Source: DATEDA01 sp963789885 (lineage in GTDB: Bacteria; Pseudomonadota; Gammaproteobacteria; Burkholderiales; SG8-39). Taken from it: DNA of 64,000 bases. Below, in pieces: positions 36,493 through 44,912 of this stretch (positions are counted from its first letter, which is position 1; each line of letters starts with the position of its first letter). The translations under genes and the position numbers were made by a program. The notes beneath the pieces are model-generated. The model was not told the DNA's origin. It made no database searches and worked only from the letters and a program-made list of their open reading frames with translations. The stretch lies in assembly GCA_963789885.1 (NCBI GenBank), contig CAWBNB010000018.1:78342-142341 (forward strand), in the 5' to 3' direction.

Positions 36493-37590
36493 ATGCGCGA
36501 CCTCCTCATCCTGGCCATCCACCTGGTGGTCACCTTCGCGAAGCTTCTCCGCCCAGGTGGCATCCGCGCCGTCGCCGCGGAATCGCTGCCGCTGAAACAT
36601 CAGCTGCTGATCAGCAATCGCTCTCGCCGCCGCGCTCCGAATCTGACCACGATCGATCGGGTTGTGCTCGGGCTGACCACACTGTTCGTGAGCCCGGACC
36701 GCATTGCGAAGCTCGGCGCGGTCATCAAGCCGTCCACGCTATTCAAGTTTCACAAGAGCCTTGGTGGATCGCAAGTACCGCCGCCTCTTTTCGTCTTCCT
36801 CACATCGTCGCAAACCCGGTCCCAAAGGGCCGTCTGCGGAACTCATCGCGGCCATCGTCGAGATGAAGCGCCGCAATCCGCGGTTCGGCTGTGTGCGCAT
36901 CGCCCAGCAGATCTCTCATGCCTTCGGCTTGAGATCGACAAAGATGTCGTTCGTCGCGTGCTCGCGAAACACTATCGACCAGGACTCTGGCGCCAATGGC
37001 CCGTCTTGGCTTACTTTCATTGCACAGATGAAGGATAGCCTGTGGAGCGTTGACTTGTTTCGCTGCGAATCGATCTCTGCGCAGTCACTGGGTGCTGGTC
37101 GTGATGGACGTCTTCACCCGCCGTATCGTCGGCTTCGGCGTCGAAGCGGAATCCATTGACGGTATCTCCGTATGTCGCATGTTCCGCTACGCTATCTCCG
37201 GCCAACCGCTACCCGAAACGCGTGAGCACCGACCACGATCCGCTATTCCGCTTCCACCGTTGGCTCGCCAACCTTCGCGTTCTCGAGATCGAGGAGATCA
37301 AGTCGGTTCCGTACACGCCAGTTTCGCATCCGTTCGTCGAACGCCTGATCGGCACGGTTCGCCGTGAGTATCTGGATCGGATGTTTTTCTGGAACGCCTT
37401 GGACCTGACCCGAAAATTGGGCGAATTCGCGGGTTATTATAACCTGCATCGGGTTCACCGCGCCCTCGATGGCACCACGCCTGCACAACGCGCCGGTGGA
37501 GTCGCCGCCCGCTCCTGCGGCGCTCGATCATTACGCTTGGCGGCAGCATTGCCGTGGTCTGTTTCAGACACCGATTGCCGCTTGAGTATG
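36493..37590 (+). pseudogene. Integrase-core transposase, multiply frameshifted
   Basis: Segments in three frames add up to a full transposase related to 22818. They are MRDLLILAIHLVVTFAKLLR, then KPGPKGPSAELIAAIVEMKR, VLVVMDVFTRRIVGFGVEAE and STDHDPLFRFHRWLANLRVL to GTTPAQRAG. Shifts lie near 36765, 37070 and 37190. Inactive. Confidence 0.8.
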
Positions 37591-37652
37591 AATTCGCCAC
37601 CCACAGGTCACAAGCGGGAATCGGCTGGTGTTTTCGACTAAACAGAGCGTCT

Positions 37653-37716
37653 TAAATAACGCCGCATACCTCTCTCAGAACCACGCGGCATCGGACAGTC
37701 GATGCGGCGTTATTTA
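37653..37716. repeat. Perfect 15-bp inverted repeat, 34-nt loop
   Basis: TAAATAACGCCGCAT (37653-37667) and ATGCGGCGTTATTTA (37702-37716). It could be a bidirectional terminator (A-run before, T-run after) or a recombination site. It resembles an integron attC in having AAC...GTT arms, but the GTTRRRY core is not met. Confidence 0.7.
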
Positions 37717-37864
37717 TGTCGCCGTGTTTAGCTCTACGTCTGGCGGAAATTTTCCGTCCTTGCGATTCCGAGTTTTTCAACAGAATCGGTAGAGTCGGGA
37801 TGTGGCGCGGTGGCAGTAGGTTCGGTTTGTCTGTTGCCGCCCCTTTCGTCTGGCGGTGCCCGGA

Positions 37865-37935
37865 TAACCTCGCCGTAGCTCCGTTTCCACATCCCGCTCA
37901 TCGAACCGGACGTGCAGATCTCCCGCATCCGGCTC
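37865..37935 (-). ncRNA. Group II intron domain V (and probable VI) relic
   Basis: The minus strand at 37935-37903 reads GAGCCGGATGCGGGAGATCT then GCACGTCCGGTTC. This fits the 34-nt group II domain V consensus, including the catalytic AGC near the 5' side and the paired GCCG/CGGT arms. The following ATGAGCGGGATGTGGAAACG could be domain VI and the 3' end. No intron-encoded reverse transcriptase is present, so this is only the 3' end of an intron. Confidence 0.6.
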
Positions 37936-38160
37936 TCGGACAAGACGCATGCTTTCGCCCACGAAAGGTCGCGCTCTGCTTGATCGAGCAACAGCAGGGG
38001 CCGTGTGTCCCTGCTTGCAATTCTCACGGCCGAGCAGTCACAACCGCTGATGCGACCTGTCCTTCCCGAATATTCGTAGTCGCTGATTCCGTTGCTCGTT
38101 TCAGCAATCTACCTCGCTCTGGCATCCTTTGCCGTGCTCGTCACAAGAGGATCCAGGATC

Positions 38161-39189
38161 ATGATGCCCATCGTGCGTGCGCTGGTCGCCATCATTACCA
38201 CCTGCTTCCGCTCGCGCCTGTCGCTGCAACTCGAGATCGTCGCATTGCGACACCAGCTAACGGTGTATCAGAGATCGGCTCGGCGGCCACGCATTCGGCC
38301 AGCCGACCGGATCCTTTGGTCTTGGATTTCGCGGCACTGGTCAAGGTGGCGGGAGGTGCTGTTCTTCGTCCGGCCCGCCACCGTGACGGCCTGGCAGCGC
38401 AGGCGGTTTCGCGATCACTGGTCAAAGCTGAGCCAACGGAGCAAGCCCGGCCGACCGTCCGTACCCCAAGAAGTCATCACGCTGATCCGCAAGATCTCAT
38501 CGGCCAATGCCCGCTGGGGCTCACCGCGCATCCTCGGCGAGTTGCGTAAGCTCGGCATCGAGGTGGCGAAGTCAACGGTGGAGAAGTATCGGATACGCCA
38601 CCGGAACCCGCCTTCGCCCACTTGGAAGGCGTTCCTGAAGAACCACCTCAGCGAGCTCGTATCCATCGATTTCTTCACCGTCCCCACGGTGGGCTTCAAG
38701 GTGCTCTTCGTGCTCCTTGTGCTGGCCCATGACCGTCGCAGGGTCGTCCACTTCAACGTCACCGAGAATCCGACGGCGCACTGGACGGCTCAGCAAATCA
38801 TCGAGGCCTTCCCGTGGGATAGCGCTCCAAGGTACCTGCTACGGGATCGCGATGCGATCTTTGGCAACCCATTCCAGCGGCGTGTTGACAGCATGGGCAT
38901 CGAACAAGTGCTCACCGCCCCTCGGAGCCCTTGGCAAAATCCATGTATTGAACGCGTGATCGGCAGCATCCGCCGCGACTGCCTCGACCACGTCATCGTA
39001 TTCAGCGAACGCCATCTCCGGCGGACGCTAAAAGCCTACTTCGATTACTACCACCGCTGGCGCACGCACCTGTCCCTGGAGATGGATTGCCCTGACCCGA
39101 GACCTGTGCACGCGCCTGACCAAGGTACGGTCCACGCGTTCCCAGAGGTGGGCGGGTTGCATTACCACTATGAACGATTGGCCGCATGA
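38161..39189 (+). CDS. Integrase-core (rve) transposase, second family
   Basis: Intact 342-codon frame from the Met pair at 38161 (an upstream Met at 38092 is less likely). It has a helical N-terminus (LQLEIVALRHQLTVYQRSA), a KPGRPSVPQEVITLIRKISS HTH, and a DDE core: Asp in LVSIDFFTVPTVGFKVLFV, Asp in LRDRDAIFG, Glu in NPCIERVIGSIRRDCLDH. The end VGGLHYHYERLAA is typical of this IS group. Termini were not defined; the downstream ~140 bp (to ~39330) probably belong to the same element. Confidence 0.85.
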   Translation: MMPIVRALVAIITTCFRSRLSLQLEIVALRHQLTVYQRSARRPRIRPADRILWSWISRHWSRWREVLFFVRPATVTAWQRRRFRDHWSKLSQRSKPGRPSVPQEVITLIRKISSANARWGSPRILGELRKLGIEVAKSTVEKYRIRHRNPPSPTWKAFLKNHLSELVSIDFFTVPTVGFKVLFVLLVLAHDRRRVVHFNVTENPTAHWTAQQIIEAFPWDSAPRYLLRDRDAIFGNPFQRRVDSMGIEQVLTAPRSPWQNPCIERVIGSIRRDCLDHVIVFSERHLRRTLKAYFDYYHRWRTHLSLEMDCPDPRPVHAPDQGTVHAFPEVGGLHYHYERLAA

Positions 39190-39806
39190 CCGGATCCAAC
39201 CGCACGCGATGGGTTTTCGGGAAGGACAGGCTGTGGTGCGCAAATACCCGATCACGCGACCGCGGGCGCGAGTGAATATTCATGATGCAAGCCGCCCAAC
39301 ACCGATTTCGCGAGCACGACGAAGCCCTCGCGAATGCGATGTCGGGATGGTTGGGTCTGGAACGAGACATCCTTCGCCGGCGGATCTCTCGCATTTCGTG
39401 ATCGCTGATATAACGAATCCAAGATCAGCACCCCTAGAACTGCAGGCAACTGTCCCCGAATGCATGATCCCGTTCATTCCAATCCTGGAAAAGGGTGAAG
39501 AGACGGTCAAGCCGCCTGCTGAGCCAATCGTGCCTCTCCTCGTCTGAGCACAAGAAAGAAGGCGCACTGCCGGATTGGACGGTCCGACCAGCCGCGACGC
39601 GAGTTCGCGGCACGGTGACGAGACCCGAGACGCCCAAGGGAATAACGTCACGTTGCGATGTCATCTCGGTTTCTCCGCTTCTTGGTGTCGCGATTTGGGC
39701 GCGTGACGGCCACCGACACCCGCCCCGTCTTCCAGTCTTGGCCGATCCGAATTCGTGGTTCACGACTGGATTGAGACAACTGTCTTTCACGCTCGCCGAG
39801 AGCCGC
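39190..39806. other. IS 3' flank and unassigned sequence
   Basis: No convincing gene. A minus-strand frame at 39252-39449 (HRIREGFVVLAKSVLGGLHH) resembles shadow frames often annotated at the 3' flank of this IS type. The rest lies between the IS and the first TIR gene, whose terminator would be here. Confidence 0.3.
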
Positions 39807-40655
39807 TCAATCCTTACTTACGTCGAGACCGGACGCTGCACAGATCTGAGCGAACAAAGCGCCGATGTTGAAGACGACAGTTTCGCCACGATGCGCACCA
39901 AGCATCTTCACTTCGGTGTGTGCGTCAAACCGAAGCTCGCAGTCTTCGGATTCGATGAAGAACTTCCCGCGCGCCGGCTGATCCGACCGGACCTGTACCC
40001 TTGCAGGAGAAGCTTCGAACTCGCGGGCGCACGCGCGCAGGATATAGGTCCTGCATGAACCGATGTCCCGCTTACGAAGTCCCTCCTCAGTAGCGGCCTC
40101 GTTGCCACGGAATTGAACCTGTGTAAGCAGGCAAAAGCGTTCCTCACGGTCGAGGGACACGACGTCTAGAGCGAGGTCGTACCGGCCATCGACCCAGCCA
40201 TCCTCGGCGCCGTAGTAAAAGAAATAGCTTGCGTCCTCAGTCGTTCCGGCCACGCTGTCTGCCGCCCCCTTGCTGCGGACGACATTGAGGAGACGCGCCA
40301 TTCCTGCTTCGATGTCCTGACAGAAGTCTATCCACAAGCGATCTTGAAGTGGTTCTGGAATCGGAACGTCCTTCAGCAGCAACGGAATGATGACCAGACG
40401 TGCCAACTTGCTCTCGCGGAGCAGGCCCGCTTTGATCTCACGGTCAACCCACTCTGACGAGAGAGAGCTGTCAGAGATGACGACGCAAAGAAAACTCGCT
40501 TGCTCGATCGCAGCTCCGATACGAACAGTGAGGGAATCTCCCCCTAACAGCTTGTATTCGTCTCTCCAGACCTTGATGTTCTCGTTCAACAGCCGTAGTG
40601 ACAGCTTATCGACGAATGCCTGATCCGCGTGGCTGTAACTGATGAACACCGACAT
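39807..40655 (-). CDS. TIR-domain protein with unknown C-terminal domain
   Basis: Begins at once with a TIR fold: MSVFISYSHADQAFVDKLSL, VWRDEYKLLGGDSL and SSLSSEWVDREIKAGLL. Trp69 and Glu73 fall at the position of the NAD-cleaving glutamate of bacterial TIR effectors. Residues ~140-282 are a beta-rich domain not recognised (YFFYYGAEDGWVDGRYDLAL, FFIESEDCELRFDAHTEVKM). Bacterial TIRs deplete NAD or make cyclic ADP-ribose signals in defence. Last gene of the patatin/DUF4062-like run (237-nt gap). An effector role is inferred from family and context. Confidence 0.8.
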   Translation of the reverse strand: MSVFISYSHADQAFVDKLSLRLLNENIKVWRDEYKLLGGDSLTVRIGAAIEQASFLCVVISDSSLSSEWVDREIKAGLLRESKLARLVIIPLLLKDVPIPEPLQDRLWIDFCQDIEAGMARLLNVVRSKGAADSVAGTTEDASYFFYYGAEDGWVDGRYDLALDVVSLDREERFCLLTQVQFRGNEAATEEGLRKRDIGSCRTYILRACAREFEASPARVQVRSDQPARGKFFIESEDCELRFDAHTEVKMLGAHRGETVVFNIGALFAQICAASGLDVSKD

Positions 40656-40892
40656 GACACTTGGAGTCTATCATCGTGCTCGACGCGGTCGAATTGCAGG
40701 AATTTTCAATCCTTCGCATGGCGCACAACCGGGGGGCACAGCTCGGAACGCGCTTTCGAAGCAGCCAACTCGTGGATGTACTTCCGCGGGAGACTTCTCA
40801 TCGCATCCTGGTTCGCTATGGAGCGATTCTCGAAGGACCTATACGGAAGACTGAAGGCGAGAAAAAGTGCTTGCTTTATCGACCAGCCTACC
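40656..40892. other. Gap between TIR gene and DUF4062-like gene
   Basis: 237 bp with no frame that looks coding; could hold a separate promoter for the TIR gene. Confidence 0.25.
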
Positions 40893-42095
40893 TCAGCGCG
40901 CGCGCCTTCGAGGTGCGACCACCGCCGGGATTTCGGGCGGCAACGATTCCGCATCGCCGAGGTTGCGAATGAGGTCGCTGATTTGTCGGCGATTTATCGC
41001 GCGTTGAACAAGGAATTTGGCCTCGCCATGGTCGTTCAGCCAGTTGAGGAAAGCCTGCACGTTTACATGGGTCGTCGTTTCGTCCCGGCAGTTGGCGATG
41101 AATGCCATTTGGATTTTCTGCACGTCGTCCGCCACATAAACGCCGAACGGGGCGGAGACGACGACGGCATCCGGAAAGCCGAGTTGGCGAACGGCTTGGC
41201 TTTCCGAGACACCTTTCTGGCAAGCAATCACATGAACCGGGCCGTGGATGGCCGCATCCCACGTTTCGGTGTGACGATAGTCATTTAAAAAAGGCTGACC
41301 GACCAATTCGCGGGCGGCAGCAGTGCTCATCGCGGCGGGGATGCTGTCGCAGACAAAGCCGATTCTCAATCCTCGTATTTCAACTGTGGCGACATTGTCT
41401 GCCGGCTGTTTGCCTGTCCTGCCGTTACGTCTGCGAAGCAAATTCACCACCGCAGCAGTCATCACTTCGCGCCGCCTTTGAAATTTCATCCGGCTCCACT
41501 CCAACGCCTCGCCGGCATAGTAGCTTCCGGTGGAGTTCACGCCCACGCCTTCGCGTGCCAGGCTGAGCACGACCGCCGCGGCAAGCTCCTTCGTGCGTTC
41601 CAGTGCCTCCTCCCCGGTTTTCACCTGTGCACCGGGAATCTTTTGCGCGCCGAAGTATTTTTGAAATTTATCATCCGGTGACCCCGGCTTCGCATCTACC
41701 AGCTCCTTGAACTGAATGCTGCGCACCTTCGCAGGGGACTTATCGAATGCCGCTGACAACTCTGCGTGGCATATCCCGACTCCGTCCCTCACAGGGCTAT
41801 CGCTACCGAGCCAGCCGGAGCGACCATTGTAAAGTGCGATAAAGACATCCGCATTCCGGGACTTGTCGATGCACGCCTCCCAGTTGTTCATTATTGCGCT
41901 GGCATTGGATTCGTCTTCATGAATCCACACTCTAAACACTTGCTTTCCGCCGATTTCGATCTCTTCGAGTTTGGACTTCAAGACACGGCGAAGCACCTCC
42001 AGCGACTGTTCCCTATTCTGGTATCGGATGGTGTCCTTGCATCGGCTGGAAATCATTAATGACAGCGGCTCTGTCTCAGAAAGAGGCCTTTTCAT
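40893..42095 (-). CDS. DUF4062-like (TIR-related) protein
   Basis: The first ~130 residues read LSLMISSRCKDTIRYQNREQ, VFRVWIHEDES and ADVFIALYNGRSGWLG, then CHAELSAAF. This follows the DUF4062 pattern (I-S-S-x-x-D-T, ...YVGIxxxRYG, E near the end of the fold), a Rossmann-like domain related to TIRs and often N-terminal in conflict proteins. The middle has a small basic HTH-like segment; the C-terminal ~180 residues are unassigned. It starts eight nt after the patatin gene's stop, so the two are one transcript. Confidence 0.6.
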   Translation of the reverse strand: MKRPLSETEPLSLMISSRCKDTIRYQNREQSLEVLRRVLKSKLEEIEIGGKQVFRVWIHEDESNASAIMNNWEACIDKSRNADVFIALYNGRSGWLGSDSPVRDGVGICHAELSAAFDKSPAKVRSIQFKELVDAKPGSPDDKFQKYFGAQKIPGAQVKTGEEALERTKELAAAVVLSLAREGVGVNSTGSYYAGEALEWSRMKFQRRREVMTAAVVNLLRRRNGRTGKQPADNVATVEIRGLRIGFVCDSIPAAMSTAAARELVGQPFLNDYRHTETWDAAIHGPVHVIACQKGVSESQAVRQLGFPDAVVVSAPFGVYVADDVQKIQMAFIANCRDETTTHVNVQAFLNWLNDHGEAKFLVQRAINRRQISDLIRNLGDAESLPPEIPAVVAPRRRAR

Positions 42096-42103
42096 AATGC
42101 TTG

Positions 42104-44614
42104 TTAGGCTTTGATCGGTTCGAGAAGATTCTTAGCAAGCTGCCTGAACCAATCCGGCATGCAGGCCGGTTGCGTGTTGTTCATCAACGCCGGCAGGAAA
42201 AGTCCCTCGGCGGCGTGCACGCCAAGCTGGCGGTAAGCCTCGAATTGCTCCTGGTCGAAGAACTGATCGAGCGTCGTCTGGTGCGGGAAGTCGGGATTGT
42301 TGATGCGGTATCGCTTGATGAGTTCCGATTCGTTACCGGTGACGGAGAGTTTGATGTAGAGCAACAGGCCGATGCCCTCGGGATAGTGAATGCGGCACAG
42401 GTGGAAGTGGCACTTGCTGTAGCCCGTCTTCGGGTCGGGGCGGATGTCGTCGAGCTTGGGTGTGATATGCACGCCGAAGTCGATCTGCGCATGGCGCACG
42501 AGCGTCATCAGCCCCTGGAAGGTGAACGTCGGGTCCGATTCGCCGTCCACGCAGACGATGAACTTGCAACGTCGCCGCAGCAGTTCGTATACGGCGAGGT
42601 TTTCGATGTGGCCACCGTCGGAGAGGTTCAGCCACTTTGCCTTTTCCGACATGCCGATGCTGAGCATCTCGCGGAGCAGGCAGGCGAAGCCGGGCGCGCG
42701 AGAACCTGCTCGTCGCGGGCGGCTTCTTGATCCAATAACCGAGACGCACATTCAGCAGCGTGAGCAGCGCCGTGAGCGTGGGCATCGAACCGAGACCCAT
42801 GTGTGGCGAAAACGCCGCACCGGAGACCGCCATTGCCGTCGCGAGGTCCACGTTCGCGCCACTTGCCTTCCACGTTTCGGTCGCGGTGGTAGCCGGTCGA
42901 GGCGGAGCCCATCCATCGCTTGGAGAAAAGGAAGAAGTCGCAGCCGCGATCCTTCAGCGCCGAGCTCTGGCTGGATGGCACGTTCAGCGCGGCGTTGATG
43001 AGGTGATACGGCGCGGTGCCCCGCGGGTTGATGTCCGCGAGGTTCACGTCGGGCGTGCCGTCCGCGGTCTTCTGGATGAAGGTGCGCGCGAGGGCATCGC
43101 GGTAGAGCCGGTGCGGGCCGGTGAGGTTGATGTTGATGACGAAGATGCTGACCACGGCGAGCGCACCCGCCGCCCACGCGAGCGATCCGGGATGCTGTCG
43201 TTCGATTCCGCACAAGGCGTAGAAGAGCAGCACGGCCGTCAGCGGCACGAGCAGGCCGGCGAGCACGAGGGCGATCTTCAGCGCGATCTTGCGTACTTTG
43301 GGTTCCTTCAGCACCGGAACGAATCGAATGATCCCCGGCACCGCCGCCGCCACGGCAGCCAGAAGCGCGCCGATGCCGCCGGACATCTTCCATTCACTTT
43401 GAATGGTTGCGAGGAATTTGGGAGCAATGGAATCAAGCAACCATCCGGCCCCGACGAGGCCGGTAAACGCCAGCAGACCACCGAGGACGCGGCCCGTCAG
43501 TCAGGCCCATCTTCTTCCCTTGCCGGATCCCCAATCCGTAAACGATCATCGCGATGACGCACGACGCCGCGGAAGTCCAAAAGACGTCTGGCCGCACATC
43601 CGCAAGTTTGGTCCCGAACCGGGTCGCAATGAGCGCGAACGTGACCAGCACAAACAGCGGCACCGTCCAGTTCAGCAACATCCCAGCGAGCGTAGCGGTC
43701 ACCATCGACCACTTCTCTTTGAGATTGTTCGGCGAGAGAAATTTCGCGTGCTGCCGAACATAGCGCACCGGCTCCGGGTCCGGCCCGTCCGGCCCAGCCA
43801 CGTCGGAATGCGGCTCGCTGTTGCCAAGGCGCTGCGTGAGAAAACAGCCGGTGTAGCCCCCGCCAGAAACTGTGGAGAGGAAATCCACCTCTTTGAGGAA
43901 TCCTTTCTTCGCCAGCACCTGCACCACGCCGAGGCAGAAGGTCGCCGAACGAATCCCGCCGCCGGACAGCGCGAGGCCGATGGCGTTGGTCCCTTCGGCA
44001 GTCAAGATGCCCATTTTCTTGCGGCGAACGGCGACTGCCGGGTTTTCGTCGTTCTTGATCTCCACGGCACTCGCGTCCAATTCCGTCGTGTGCGGCGTGA
44101 AGCCAAACGGGAGCGGTTGCAAGAGCACCTGCAGGTCGACGTCCGTCATCACATCCGGCGTCAGTGCATCCGTGTGGGGCGTCCCGTACGCCATCGTGTG
44201 CAACTCTTCCGCGAAGGCGCGTAGCTTTTCCTGCACACCCTCGAGTTCGCCGCGAAATTCATCCGCGCCATCCCGTCCATGCAAGCGTCCCTCTTCCAGT
44301 GCGCGATGCCACTTCGCCGTCAGCGGCCGCACGACTAGATTGAGCACCTCCGTCGCGCGGGCGGCGAACTTTTCGCAGCCTGCGTTTTTCTTGATCGCAT
44401 CGCGTGCTTGCCCGAACACTTCCCACATGCTCTCCAGCGCCCGCGCCTCGACGCCCAGTTGGTAGGGCAGCGGCTGCGTGGAGATGCGCGTGCGCAACTC
44501 GGTGAGAAACTGGTGCGCAGCCGCCTGATCGGGGGTGGTTGTCGTATTGGCCGGTGTGGATGGATTCACTTGGGCTATTCCGCGATTTGGAAGACGTTGG
44601 GACTTCTGAATCAC
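42104..44614 (-). pseudogene. Patatin-like phospholipase with membrane segments, three frameshifts
   Basis: The first frame has IGLALSGGGIRSATFCLGVV (oxyanion GGG) and FLSTVSGGGYTGCF (nucleophile Ser in G/T-x-S-x-G). After a CTGA duplication (~43500) the gene continues with membrane helices (LALKIALVLAGLLVPLTAVL). A one-base insertion (~42875) leads to MDLATAMAVSGAAFSPHMGL, and a third shift (~42700) to KWLNLSDGGHIENLAVYELL with the catalytic Asp-Gly-Gly. All catalytic elements exist but no single frame joins them. Patatin domains degrade membrane lipids and serve as effectors in CBASS and related systems. Three separate indels favour real decay over error. Confidence 0.75.
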
Positions 44615-44912
44615 TCAGCGCCTGCGTGGTCGGAGGGATTCGGCTGCAGCAAACTCGCGCGCATCGAACGCCGATTCTTTGCGCCACCCCGGATGGTCAG
44701 GCTTCTCTGCAACGAGCCTCTCACAGGAAGGAAAATTCAACCCTGGAGACAAAGTATTGGGGATCGATTGGGGCGCGTCAACGAGCAGATTCCTGCGTCA
44801 AATGCCTCAACGCACCGCTTGCCCGGCCCCGTTCGCCCGTGCATGCCGACTCGCTGGCGTTGAAGCCTCTATTTGAGCATCATTGGCGTTAGCGATGATT
44901 ACAGGAGCGAAG
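44615..44912. other. Divergent intergenic region between patatin and TIR-SLOG genes
   Basis: About 300 bp between two diverging units, so promoters for both are expected here. No clear -35/-10 pair or operator repeat recognised. Confidence 0.35.

Larger units (their letters stand above)
35305..37606 (+). mobile_element. Integrase-type IS interrupted by an IS630-family element
   Basis: Left end CTGTCGGTGGCGAATTC (35305-35321) and right end GAATTCGCCACCCACAG (37590-37606) form its inverted repeat. The IS630 element sits between bases that are contiguous in other copies (GAATTCCTAGTATGAGCG at 13987). Without the insert the element is ~1.2 kb. Its transposase is broken. Confidence 0.75.

Noticed and set aside
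37653..37716. Integron attC site
   Set aside because: Inverted AAC/GTT arms are present but the GTTRRRY core fails (GTTATTT) and no cassette structure is seen.
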